The notes under the pieces were generated by a model, which made no database searches, had not been told where the DNA came from, and saw only the letters and a program-made list of their open reading frames with translations. Position numbers and translations under genes: made by a program. A stretch of 64,000 nt of DNA from Symmetrospora coprosmae (taxonomy: Eukaryota; Basidiomycota; Cystobasidiomycetes; Symmetrosporaceae): the NCBI GenBank assembly GCA_008802785.1, contig VUYT01000003.1, positions 682,001 through 746,000 on the forward strand, read 5' to 3'. Shown one piece after another: positions 27,401-38,165 of the stretch. Numbering within the stretch: position 1 is the stretch's first letter; each line of letters begins with the position of its first letter.

Positions 27401-29658
27401 GTAAGATCCAGCTTGTAGAGAAAGGGAATAAAATGCTCATAGCTGGCAGGCGGTCCAGACGTCCAGTCTCTAATGAGATCTACAAGCAAGAACGTATGGT
27501 CTCTAAGGAGGAAGACTTCTGGCTGCTCGAGCGCAACGCTGATGACCCAGGTGTGAAGATCGTCCCACTTGAGAGGCTGAGGTAATTGGCACGAGATCCT
27601 GCAGATACGCGACCGCAGGAACGTGTCGTAGTTGACACTACTTGAGAGACTGATCTCATCGAGATGTACCTCGAGAAAGGTGTCGAATCCGCCCTCGCTG
27701 GCCAGCATCGGCAGGACAAAGCTGATTGACGAGTTCTCGCCTAGCCGGACGTCGAGCCAGCCATACGCGCGCTGTCCCAGGTCGATGATTGATCGATCGT
27801 CCTGCATCCCATCGTACTTCCAGTCTTTGGAGCTCTCGCGTGTCGGCAAGCGGACGGACGTTGTCTGGCTGAAGTCGATGTAGATCTTGAGCGCAGCATG
27901 CATCCGACGATCTCCGGGCTTGAGGCGTGGAGTCGGTTCGGCATCGAAGAAGCCTGGCGGGAAAAAGGTGCGCTGAAGTTCGGCCCTGCAAGTGCGTTGT
28001 CAGGCCTTGCCGCTCCGTCCAGGGTCTACAGGCACGCATGAGGCTCACCGTTGCCGATCGGTCCAGGGACCATAGGTCAGCGTTCCTCCATTCAGCCTGA
28101 GATCTATACCCCATTCCGGTGCCAGGTCGCCGTTGCCGATGTCGGGCTTCTCCAAGCCAACTGCACCAAGGTTGCTGCCACCGTTCAGCTCGGCTTTAGT
28201 TGGGACAAACCCAGCCACATCCGAGTAGTAGGTGAAGTCGATGCTTTCGCCGGCGTCGTAGATGGTGGATGCCTTCGCATACTGCTGATCTGCTGGCTTC
28301 AAGCCGCTGGAGTCGTCATCGTAGAGCGCGCCTACGACGGCTTGATATCGAGGCAGCCCATGCCACGGTTCCGGCGGCTTGTGCGGGCGAGGCGTGTATA
28401 TCCGCTCAGCGAAGTGTGTGAGCCGCCGAAGGATTCGCTGAAATGCGTGAGAGTCGAGCAGAGTTGACATTCTTCGATTTGCGTGTAAGCTACGGCACGG
28501 CAGAAATGTCAGTTGGCTGTGGTACTAGGGCCACAGAGATCCGCGGTTGCGACAACCTACCTCTGCAAGTCGACATCCTGCTGCATCCGCGCGCCGTGCT
28601 TCTCGATGGGCTCTTGATAGTCGTGATTCTTGCGAAAAACGATCTTGGGTTTGGCGAAGCTGAACTGGTACACTTGCTTGTAGAAATCGAAGCGCGAGCG
28701 GGACTGATGCAAGGGAGGACGACGGCATCAGTTTTGCACGACAAGGCCCCTCGCCTCCCGCAAACCAACCTTGACAGCCCCGCAGGTCCCGAGAGCCGAC
28801 TTGAAGCCTGCGATCAGAAGTGACGGCGTGGCGCTGTTGCCGAGGACGACAGCGCCCTTCACGACTTGCACCTCGATGGGCAGAGCTTCGCGGAACCAGT
28901 CGATGCTGTCCGAGTCTTTCGGCTGTGTAGGCAGGTCGTTTGACGGCGGCACAATCCTGACAGAGGCTGGATCGTGCTCGGTACGAGCTCTGCCTTGCTC
29001 ACCGAGACTGGCACTGCTGCTGCTTTCAGTGGTATCGCTGCCCTGACGATGACGGAGGCGCTCCTTCTTTTCGGCAAGGCCGTTAGGCAGTAACGGTTCC
29101 TCATCCTGCTCGGGTTCCTCCGTGCCGGACTGCCGTTCCTCCCGCTTTTTGAGCTGGTCAAGAAGCATGTCAAACGCCGGTCCGCGGTTGTATACGAACC
29201 ACTCCAGCCCCTCGAGCTTGACGGTTGTGCGGCATGGCAGGCGGGTGTCATCCTTCTGTAGGTCCGTATCCTGCCTGACGCGCCAGAGCCAGTACCGCCA
29301 CGTGATGTGACCCATGGTGATACGGATGGTCTGATTCTGTCCGACGTAGCGGACGTCTCGGAAGAGGAGACGCCCTCCGAGCGGGGAGAACTGTACGCTC
29401 CCAATGTCGATCCATGCTCGGTACTTGCGCCAAAGGATGGTCCGCAGGATGACCGAGATGATGGAGGCGAGCGTGCGGCCAAAGTAGAAGAGGTAGAATA
29501 GAACGACGACGCTTATCACGATGCACAGGGTGAGGAAGAGCCTGCGCGAGAGTACGGAGTGTCGGCCTGGAATCAGCCGCGCAGCTCAACCTAGACTGCC
29601 AGTCTTGGCCGACAAACCAGTTCAGGTCGCTGACCCGGAGGTCGAACGAGAGGGCCAT
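18414..29658 (-). CDS. CSF1: Csf1 / bridge-like lipid transfer protein (BLTP1, Tweek family)
   Basis: This giant rod-shaped protein forms a hydrophobic groove that moves phospholipids between the ER and other membranes. Exon 1 is 29658-29591; a 49-nt intron (29542-29590) leads into exon 2, joining NWFVGQDWQSR to LFLTLCIVISVVVLFYLFYF, the N-terminal ER membrane anchor. Family motifs follow: SPLGGRLLFRDVRYVG, ITWRYWLWRV, LEGLEWFVYNRGPAFD, then LTYGPWTDRQ in the middle and many beta-rich repeats. At least a dozen exons run down to 18414. The C-terminus is reached through a short intron near 18570-18640 into PPLDWFGVKQGLYPGWVHEG...LERNAC, the conserved Csf1 ending; without that splice the frame would end early at 18496. 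Internal boundaries are only partly fixed. The estimated length is about 3,400 residues. It shares a 433-bp head-to-head promoter with the orphan gene at 30092. Confidence 0.9.
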
Positions 29659-30091
29659 CGTCGGGATGAGAGCTCGTTAGCTGTGCGCAGTCGCAGAACC
29701 GATATCCTCCCCTGCCTCTGCAGAGTCTACGGTCTTGATGGCATGCTCGTGTAGGCTGCGACTCCTTACAGCCGCGACGCCACTTGGCCGTATGCGAGTG
29801 AGCGATCCGCGCCTTGAGGAAGCTCGCGCTAGAGCGAGGGCGCGATGAAAAAGTGCAAGGGCATGCGGAAGGTGCGCATGTTCCTGTCAATGGGGTCAGC
29901 AAGAAGAGAGCACCATGCGCGACCTCTCTGCTGCTCCCTCCGGAGCTCCTCGTCGGTCGATCGACTTTCGGAGACGGCCGCGTGACGAGCATCTCGAGGC
30001 CAATTTACGCCTCTCTTTCCTCTTGCTCTTCGCCCGAACTGCCTTCTCTTGCACAAAGGTTGCTACTGTAGTAGCTGCCTGAAGTGCCATC
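29659..30091. promoter_or_regulatory. Shared divergent promoter, CSF1 / orphan two-TM gene
   Basis: The CSF1 start (29658, minus) and the orphan start (30092, plus) are 433 bp apart with no gene between them. Open frames across it (for example 29992-29591, minus) overlap the CSF1 first exon in another frame and look like shadows. No TATA-like element was clear. Confidence 0.5.
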
Positions 30092-31368
30092 ATGTCCTAC
30101 TACAACCGCCGCATCCTCAACCTCCAGCTGCCGGGGCACCATCGGCTATACCCACGCCAGGAGCCGGGTGATGGCGGCGATAATGCAGCTCCATTCGACA
30201 CGAGCCTGGGAGAGCTGCCCACCCGACGCCAGCAAGAGCCTCAGCGCGAGTCTGAGCTGGCAGCTCGCGGGCAGGTGAACTCGGTGCGAGCGCCACCACC
30301 AGCATACCGAGGCACAGGCGCCGGACTGCCGCTCTCGCGAACCGTCTCGTCTGGCGCCACACTAGTCAGCACCTCTGGCGGATCGCGGCGAAGTCGCGTG
30401 TGCAAGGTAGCATGGGCGTACCATCCTTCGCTGTCTGGCCCGCACCAGCTACGCGACAGGCTCTACCGTTACCTCTGGCGGAAGCAGGAAGCGCTGTCGC
30501 TTGACTTCCCACCGGAATTCAACGAGCTACTTCTCGCGGGATCGGCAAAGGAGCAGGACATTCTCAAGATACAAGAGCTCTGGCAGGCAAGAATCAGCCA
30601 CTTGAATGACTGGATCATACCGGATCGTCTCGCTGTGACCAGGCAATGGCTAGCCGTCCTTGAGGTGGATCTGTCCCCGCTTCTCTCGATATCTCCGCGT
30701 GCTGGAGCTGACTTGCTGGCATGCGTGGACCCTGCCAGATCATCGACATTGTCATTGTCATCTTGTTCATTGTGGCTCTTGCAGTGACGCAAGGGCGTTT
30801 GGAGGTAGGTTGCCTGGAAGCTTGGGTCGTTTCCCATAACTCGATAGCTGACCTCGTTACCATCGCCGTACCGCAGGGCCTGCTGCAAGGCGCCGCAGTC
30901 GCTCTCATCATGGTCATCCTCCTCAGCGCTGGCTTTGTCAACCAGGTCAGGATCCGCCGGTGGCAGCTCCAGTCCACGCTGCGGAATCTCTCGCGCGACT
31001 GGTCCCCTCTTCCGACGACATCTTCGACCGCCACCGACCTCGTCCAGGCGTATATCGGTAATTCGCGCGAGAACGAAGATGCCGAGAACAGTGGGGCAGC
31101 ACTACGGGCGCAGGCAGAAGAGGACGGCCTCAAGCCCGTCATGCGCTGGGGCATGTACACGATCGAAGGTTCTTTCTGGACGAGCTGGCGACCGGTCGTG
31201 AACGTGGAGCTCATCGTGCCAGGTACAGCGCTCGCACCGGCGCTATCGAGATTGCAGCAGCAGGCGCAGCAGGATCAGACTACGACGGCGATGCGTGCAG
31301 AGGACTGGGTGCCGACATACACGGCGCGGCAGGCTGAGGGAGAGCGGGTCGTGCAGTTCTCGGCGTAG
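30092..31368 (+). CDS. Unassigned two-TM membrane protein
   Basis: Exons are 30092-30664, 30739-30804 and 30877-31368 (376 aa, phases agree). I do not recognise the family. Visible parts are a disordered N-terminus; a conserved-looking amphipathic region (CKVAWAYHPSLSG, LYRYLWRKQEALSLDFPPEF, ILKIQELWQARISHLNDWII); two closely spaced TM helices (IIDIVIVILFIVALAVTQG and LLQGAAVALIMVILLSAGF) forming a hairpin; and a C-terminal region with MRWGMYTIEGSFWTSWRP. The middle 66-nt exon encodes exactly the first TM helix. Such a hairpin with cytosolic ends suggests an ER or nuclear-envelope protein, possibly a regulatory subunit of Spo7-like architecture, but no Spo7 motif was found. It is head to head with CSF1, so co-expression is plausible. 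The coding call is good; the function is unknown. Confidence 0.75.
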
Positions 31369-32011
31369 GGCGATGCATCAAGACCTGTCCACTTTTTGTC
31401 CATAGCACCACTCCATTCAATGTAGCTTAGCTTTCCAAACGCATCAGAGTTACGCTCCAGCAAACAGTCAGCAAGGTATCGTGTACGCGATTCTCCGCTG
31501 TCCGCGTGCAATCAGGGTCACGCATGAGAGGTTCGTGCTCGATGATGTCCGGACCGGCTCCGCAGCCGTGCGACCCGCATCCGCTACGGAGGAGCGCGAG
31601 TGCGGGGTTGCGACCAGTTCACTCATCGTCAAGACGACGTGCGCCCACTCTGCTTGAGTAGAATTTCCGCTGCGAACCGTCGCGCTCTCGACCTCCATGC
31701 ACATCGAGATTGTTGTTGGCTGGCGCCCGGGGCTGCACTGGAGGACGATCTCGCCCCTCGAGAGGCTGCTTCGATGGCCGACCATCGCAGCGATGCAGAG
31801 CTGACTTTCTTCTCCGCTTTCTTGAGCCTCGCCATGCTGCAAACTCACATTCTCTGACTCCGCTCGTCTTCTTACATTCCTGGCCTTCCGAGGTCGTCCT
31901 CCCTGCTAGCCGCGCGGTCGACGAGGCGACCGCTTGATGTCTCCCTTGATCAATCATCGCCAGAGTCACGACGTCCCTGCTTGCACTTTCTCCTGGCGCT
32001 CAGACTCCAAG
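31369..32011. other. Intergenic region with unassigned minus-strand open frames
   Basis: These 640 bp separate two plus-strand genes. On the minus strand, an ATG-started frame of 68 codons (31835-31629, starting MARLKKAEKKV) and an overlapping frame (31848-31468) with a protein-like stretch (PTTISMCMEVESATV, AEWAHVVLTMSELVATPH) could be exons of a small spliced gene, but I could not build a consistent model or name a family. The rest presumably carries the promoter of the 32012 gene. Confidence 0.3.
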
Positions 32012-35000
32012 ATGCAGCTGTTCCAACGAAAGTCATCCAGCAGCCGCCGCGCAAAGGCTCAGCGGAAAGCCACCAAGGCAGCCAAGGGGTTGCATACCGC
32101 CAGCGAGGCTGAAGCACCATGCCCCGACACACTCGACATCACTCCATCTGCCTCGCGATCTGGAACTGCCAAATCCACTGGCGATGAGCGCACTTATTCT
32201 ACGCTCATCCAGGCGGCTGGCATCTCCGACGCTCCACCCACCTTCACCATGCTCACGGGCGCACCTCGCTACACTTTCCCTTCGCCGCCGCCTATTCCCG
32301 AGAAGCCTCTCCGCGTTGCGACCAATCTCCGTGATCCATATAGCAGCAAGACGCCAGGTGTGAGGAGTTCCTGCCTCGCTGAATCTGCCGCTGTCGCCCC
32401 CGCTTCTCGGGCTGACCGGCCTCTTACTCATTACGCAGCTTCAACCATTGGGTGCGCGCTCGGACAGCCGTCAGTCATCCAACAGGTCCATTTCGTACTT
32501 CTCTCCGGTGATAGGGAGGGTGAGCATCTTCGCCGCCGTACTGCTCGTCAGCCAAGGGCGACGGCTGACCCTCGCGATTGCGTACAACAGGCTGGCACCC
32601 CCGTCACTCCCATCTCTGCTGGTGCATCGTTCGCGCATTCAAGGGCTCATTCCAGAGCAGGCTCGAACGCTATGAAGGCGCCTCCGCCTCCTCTTCTAGT
32701 AAGTCCGGCCTCTCCCACTGTCTTCTCATCATCATCGAACTGACGGGCTTGAACGAACCGCAGATCCCGCCTCCGACACGCAAAGGCAGTCTGCCAGCGC
32801 TTGATCTGCGCCCACCGCCGGTTCTCGAGATGAGGGCAAGGAGCTCTTCCCTGCCTTTCAGCTCGCTGTCCGCGGGTCCACCACCTCCCGGACACGTCGA
32901 GCCGGTCCCCGCCCTGCCCACCGTCCCACCGAAATCAGCTCCGGTGCAGCCTCAGACTGCGCAAACCATCTTGCCAAAGTCCCTGCCGCCGGCTCCGCCG
33001 CAACTACCCCAGCTTGAGCCGGTCCACGGAACTGGCTTCCTGTCTTTCCTCAACAACGCCAGTTCCGGCAGCATCGATGCCGCGAAAGACAGCAATGAGA
33101 CACCGCCAGCCACGGCGACATCTGCTGCACGAGCTTCGTCAATACTCTCGGTCTCACAGGACACGCACGCCGTACGTGTGCGGATGAAGAACTTGATGCA
33201 CGACCGCAGCGCTGGACAGAAAGGGATGGCTAGCGGTGCGCGGGACCGTGGCGACTTTGAGGTCGTCGAGATCAACGTCCGGCACGCATCCATGGCGGGC
33301 AGCTCGCCGCATGACCACCGCTCCGAAACCGACAGCGTGCCGCAAGACACGACCTACACGCCTCGGGAGTCTCAGAATGTGCATCTTCATCTGCACAGCT
33401 ACGCCCACGCACCTCACGGCATCATGAGCGGCAACTCGGAGAAGAGCTTTGACCTTACATCGGTCCCGTTTCAGATGGGCAAGGCGCCTCCTCTACCGAC
33501 ACAAGCAGGCCAGGCTACGGGACGTAATCTCATGCCTCAGACCCCCACCTCTGCTCGCCAGCCGCTCTCTCCCATCCGATATAGTGCTAGCACGCAGGCG
33601 GCCAGTCAGCAGACCGGACCAACCCCTTCCCGACCTGCTTCCGTCAAGTCTGGCCGATCGTCCAAGCGCTCTTCTCGCCGCCAATCCAGCCTCGCAGTGC
33701 AAGCGCTGTACCGGCCTTTGCCTGCTGCGTTGGCCGCGCGGCGCCCGTCGAGCAGCATCGCGCACCTGCTGCATCCTGAGCCCAAGCCGCGGCCCTTCCC
33801 ATGGAAGCAGGTCAAGGTATCCGAAGCGAAGCGGATCTGCACTCCGCGTGAGCTGCAAGGCATAATTCTCGAGTCGATGCGGGAGTACGGGAGCGCATCC
33901 AAGCACTCGCTGCTCCTCGATCGGTTCGAGCAGATCCCGCTCGAGCTGGAGCAGTGCGCCCAGCGTGTCGAGCAGCTCGAGAATGCGTTCAAGGCGGAAA
34001 CAGCGCAGAGGGAAGGACTGCTTCAAAGGCATGTCGCTTGTTTGAAAGTGCTCAATGGCGAGCAGGGAGCGAGGTTTGCACAGAGTCTCGTCTCGACCGT
34101 TTCGAAGAGCGATAGGCTTGCGCAGGAATCGCTACTGCTGAGGGAGCACATGGCAAAGGTCGTCAGCATTCGTGACGACCACTGGAGGGCGGTAGGTGCT
34201 TACCCTACCGATTGACGTGGCTTTCACGGCACTGATACAGGCTTCATGACGTTGCAGGCCGCCTCGCTTTCACTGGCACGCCTCAATGCGTCTTACCTGA
34301 AGGCCAAAGACAAGGTGAAAGAGCAGGAGGACGAGCTTTCGACCATACGCGCAGAGCGAGACTCGGCTTTTGCAGAGCTCCGCTCGCTGAAAGCTGCAAT
34401 GGCGCGATCGTCGACTATGACCATGCCTTTGTCACCGACGGGCGGCACGCCGGCGACGTCCGCCTTCGATTTCTCCAGCTTTCCGGTCCCGCCGCAAATT
34501 ATCAACTCAAATCTGCTCTCGCCGCCGGTTTCGCGCTCGAATACGACGGCTAGGTCGGCCCCCACGCGCTCGCCGCCTGTCTCGCCTGCCCCGGAGACGC
34601 CCAGCTCCGCAACGCACTGGCAGGGTCAGGCCTCCGGTCCTGCTTCTTCGCCCTTGCCAGTCCCCAGTCTCGCAGCCCCATCGTCCACAGATAGGACACT
34701 CCCCAGCATCGTCATCCCAGACTACCGATTCCCGCCGGTTGGCCCATGCCCTTCCTCGGGCGCCACTGCCGCTGCCTCGGTGTCAAGCGACGGCAAGAGC
34801 AGCAGTAATGGAGCGTTCTGCTCGTTGCCTACTCCGCCCGTCTCGGCGCAGGACGCACAGTCTCTGCGAGGCGGCCCGCCGTCATCTCCCGCCGCGTCGC
34901 CGGCCTCGACCTCCCGCTTCCGGGCTTTTGCGGACAAGGTGTTCAACAGCGGATCCAATGGCAACGGCAGCAGCGGTGGGACGCGATCGGCACCAAGTTC

Positions 35001-35482
35001 CATGCCGCCAGTCGAATCGGACCTCCTCTGGACGAGGCTCGGCGAGCGGGCTTCTCCGGTAGGGACGCGCTCCGCCAGCACCCCGTCGCCACTGCTCGAC
35101 CCATATGCCGATCAGTTCTCGCCCGAGGTGGAGACGCTGCGCTTCATGCCGCGTAAGTCATGCTGCCTTGCCAGACTCGCATGCTCTCTCAGAGACGAGA
35201 CAGCCTAATCTGATGCGCTCTCCTCTTGCTCCTAGAGCTTCGTCCCATCTCGGCGGCGCGATGGACGAGCACCAGCCTTCTGCGCGTACATCGTGCGACA
35301 ACGAGTCGCTCGGCCTCGACCCGTCCTTCATCCGCGCATCGACCATGGGCCTCGAGACGGTCGAGATCGACAGCCTGCTCGCGGAGCTGCAGCCAAGGAA
35401 GGGATCGTCGAGCAAAGCCTCAACATCATCATCGAGCGCCTCTGCCTCGGCTTCTGGCTCGCGAAGGCGCGGTCACGCCTAG
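32012..35482 (+). CDS. Unassigned large Ser/Pro-rich coiled-coil protein
   Basis: Six exons are inferred with matching phases: 32012-32359, 32439-32519, 32591-32698, 32764-34191, 34258-35152 and 35238-35482 (1034 aa). The N-terminus is basic (MQLFQRKSSSSRRAKAQRK); a long Pro/Ser-rich disordered region follows. The conserved-looking core at about residues 520-720 is predicted helical: ICTPRELQGIILESMREYG, then LEQCAQRVEQLENAFKAET, QESLLLREHMAKVVSIRDDHW and KVKEQEDELSTIRAERD, clear coiled coil. The tail is again disordered and ends with STMGLETVEIDSLLAELQP. The core position after a Pro-rich region is reminiscent of fungal septation-linked coiled-coil proteins (Uds1-like), but this is only a resemblance. 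The alternative upstream ATG at 31934 has weaker context. No catalytic motif is visible. Confidence 0.7.
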
Positions 35483-35867
35483 CTTTTGCCATGCCACTTG
35501 GGGATCTTGGTCGCTCCGTTTGAACCACTTCTTGGCTTCTTGTGCCTTTCGTATGCTTCGCTCTTCACACTAGCTTTTCGTAGTTATTCAGGTGTATTTC
35601 GGTCTTGTAGATAGTCTTAGATAGGTTTCGGAGTCATACACGCTGGGATGGCGCATTTGTGCAAGAGTTCAGTCAGTGACAGGCATCAGTCAGAGAGTCG
35701 GAGAAGGCGTCCTGAATCAAGAGGCATGGAACAGCGTTTCTGCAGTGTGATGTCATTGATGTCGCCGTGGGTATAAAAATGCAAGGTGCGAGAAAGACTG
35801 AGCAGAGGGTTGTAGAAGGAGACTGCTATGGACAGAATACGATAAGAGAAAGCTCCGCGCTTCATCA
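35483..35867. other. Intergenic region between convergent genes
   Basis: These 385 bp lie between the 3' ends of the coiled-coil gene and TIM10. They are less G+C-rich than the surroundings, with T-rich stretches typical of fungal 3' UTRs and poly(A) regions. No gene or RNA was seen. Confidence 0.5.
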
Positions 35868-36296
35868 TCATGAAAACCAGCCCTTCTTCTCCTGCGTTTG
35901 TGCGGCGCGACCAGACTCGAGAGCTTGTCCCTGTGCTTGCATCCGCTGTCCGACCTTCTCGTTGACTTCGAAGAACTTTGCGACTGCGGGCGGGGAGGAG
36001 CAGTTCGGTCAGCTTGTAGGGCCGTCCTCTCAGATGTAGATCTCCCCAGGCTAGGCTTTCTCCTGCCACGCACCACATCGGTCCGCGCAGACCTGCTCGC
36101 CCTTTGTCAGAGCCTCGTCGAGGTACTTTCGGTCGATGCACTTTGTGTGGCACGACTTTGTGAGGCGCGTAAAGAGGTCCGAGACCATGTCGAGCTCTGT
36201 CGCTGCTGCTTCCAGGCGCTCGTTGTTGATGCCTCCGCCCGGTGCGCCGTACGCTGATCCGGGCATGGCCTGCGGGCGTCCGAACATCGAGGTCAT
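35868..36296 (-). CDS. TIM10: Mitochondrial small Tim chaperone Tim10
   Basis: Tim10 forms a hexamer with Tim9 in the intermembrane space and escorts carrier and beta-barrel precursors. Two exons, 36296-36074 and 35983-35868, give 112 aa. The twin CX3C motif is intact: CHTKC and CADRC separated by 16 residues, preceded by AATELDMVSDLFTRL and followed by VAKFFEVNEKVGQRMQAQGQ, which closely follows yeast Tim10. The 90-nt intron falls directly after the second CX3C; retaining it would stop soon after. The C-terminal tail EKKGWFS is slightly longer than in yeast. The gene is head to head with the orphan mitochondrial-type gene at 36561. Confidence 0.95.
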
Positions 36297-36560
36297 TGTG
36301 GCTGCGGGCGATGACCGTCCAGGATCAGCGAGAGCAGGTCCGGCGTCCGATGTCGCATGTAGCTCGCTTTACCTGTATTGGTGGTACTCGAGGAGCTTGT
36401 GTGCTGTTGATGGGCCAGAGAGAGAGCCCAGCTCGTCACGGCACACGCTTTCCCAGAATTTCAGGGTGCGCCAGGGCGAAGAGAGATGCATGACGGCAGC
36501 CGTCGGGGAGGGAGCTTGGGCTTCTCTACACACACGCATATCGATTGAGCTGCCTCGTAG
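36297..36560. promoter_or_regulatory. Shared divergent promoter, TIM10 / orphan mitochondrial-type gene
   Basis: These 264 bp lie between two head-to-head start codons, with no room for separate promoters. The spacing implies shared control of TIM10 and the orphan gene. Confidence 0.55.
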
Positions 36561-38019
36561 ATGCACACAACCATGCATCACTTGGTGGTCAGACGCAGTG
36601 CTGCTCTGCTGCTGGCGAGGCAGGCGGCAGCGGGCCAGCCAGCGTCGACGAGGACCGGCATCCAACGCTGGGCGAGCACCGAGGCGGGAGAGGAAGCGAC
36701 TGCGACTCCAACGGCAGAAGCGGATGCGAAACAGACAGAAGGCCGCAAGAACAAGGCGAAGGTGGAAGCTGCGGAAGGTGCGTCGGTGCTCCGTCTCTGT
36801 TCCTTGCGTCCAAAGAGCCCTCAACTGACGCCTCTTCTCACCTCGTCGTCGGACACCTCCAGCTGTGAATCTCGACGCGGACGTCGAAGCGTCTGCCTCT
36901 GCACAAAGCTCGCAGAACGGCACCAGCCAGTCCGAGAACGTCTACGCTCGAGGCCTCACCCCGGAACTACGAAGGCAGCGCCGCGCCGAACTCGCCCGCA
37001 GAGGCGAGACCGAGGACATTGCCCTCGACGCGGAAGTCGCTAGCGCCGACCCGAAGCCCGCACAAGAAGAGCAGGCCCGGCCCCCGCGCAGGCAGCAGCA
37101 GCAGCAGCAGCAGCAAAGCGGGAAGAAACCAGCTAGGCGGCGCGTAGACCTGCGGGGCGGTGAAGGCGGGCGAGCGAGCTACCCTGGGTCGAGCCGGACC
37201 AACGACAACGGAGACGATGCCACGGCCATCGTCGAGCGGCCGGGAAGCCGCAGCAGGAGCGGAGGCTTGGGAGTCGACAGGTCCCACAACGGACCTGTTA
37301 GGTCCGACCGACCAGGTGGGGAATACGTGCTAGGCGCATCGCGAGGAGCTGGGTCAGGAGGCGCTTCGCCCAGAGGGACCGGCGCGAGACCGGGGCAGCC
37401 TGGCCTCAACACGCAGAGGGATCCTCTTGTGGGCTTCGCCGCGCCCTCTGAACGCTCCAGCGGGCAGCGATATGGCGGCTACGGCGGCGGCGACCGCAAT
37501 ACGTCCAGGTTCGGCGGAGGGGGCAGTGGCGGGAAGAAGTCCGGTGGTGGGCCACCCCGGCGTCGTCGCATTCAACGAGGCACGATGGCTGCCGCGCCCA
37601 TGAAGCCTCTCCCGCCGCCTCCCTCATCCGTCGTCAACGCGCAGGGTCGATACATCCGTGCCCGGCCGCTCGACGCAATCCTCGACTCGACGCCCCCGTC
37701 CGCGTCCATCCCCGCGCGCCAGTTCGCGAGCCTGTCTGCGGACATCAAGGCCGCCAACCTCGGTGGTGACGGTGCAGCGGGAAAGATGTCCGAGAGGCTA
37801 GCAGGGATCGCCCGAGGCGACTGGAAGGCTTTCGCAGCGCCCGTCTTCAGGGCGCAGAAACATGCTGCGAGCGAGAAGGCGGGAGGAGCAGGGTCCATCA
37901 CGCAGCGCAGCACGAAGGAGGAAATCATGCGAAGGGCGAGAGAGGCAATGGTCGCGAACGGGTCCGTTGGGCTGGGTGGGAAGGTCACCGTTGTACAGAA
38001 GATTGAGAGCGCTGTCTAG
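36561..38019 (+). CDS. Unassigned protein with a mitochondrial-type presequence and Gly/Arg-rich middle
   Basis: Exons are 36561-36777 and 36863-38019 (457 aa, phases agree). The N-terminus (HHLVVRRSAALLLARQAAAG then IQRWAST) is Arg/Ala/Leu-rich without acidic residues, with a plausible processing site before ST: a typical mitochondrial presequence. The middle is polar, with a (Gln)8 run and RGG/GGYGG-like low complexity (RYGGYGGGDRN, KKSGGGPPRRRRI), suggesting RNA binding. The C-terminal 130 residues look folded: RARPLDAILDSTPP, LAGIARGDWKAFAAPVF, STKEEIMRRAREAMVANG. I do not recognise a family; a mitochondrial ribosomal or RNA-processing protein is a guess based on targeting, composition and the promoter shared with TIM10. 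Confidence 0.7.
37093..37116 (+). repeat. (CAG)7-CAA microsatellite
   Basis: Seven CAG units plus CAA, in frame, encode eight Gln in the orphan mitochondrial-type protein. Confidence 0.95.
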
Positions 38020-38165
38020 ATGCGCACATGGCCATGATATGAGCAGCCATCGCTGCGCGTCCCCGTCCTGCCACAAGCACACCGTTCCCAGTCGCTGGGG
38101 TCATCAGAGGTTCGACTGTATCTCTTGCTTGCTTCCCTACCAAGCCGGCTGGGTGAAGCGCCGCA

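Noticed and set aside
30092-31368. Spo7 (nuclear-envelope phosphatase subunit)
   Set aside because: Two-TM topology is similar, but the conserved Spo7 core residues before the hairpin are not seen.
31468-31848. Small minus-strand gene between the two orphan plus-strand genes
   Set aside because: Protein-like stretches exist in two frames, but I could not find splice sites joining them or a family; left as an intergenic note.
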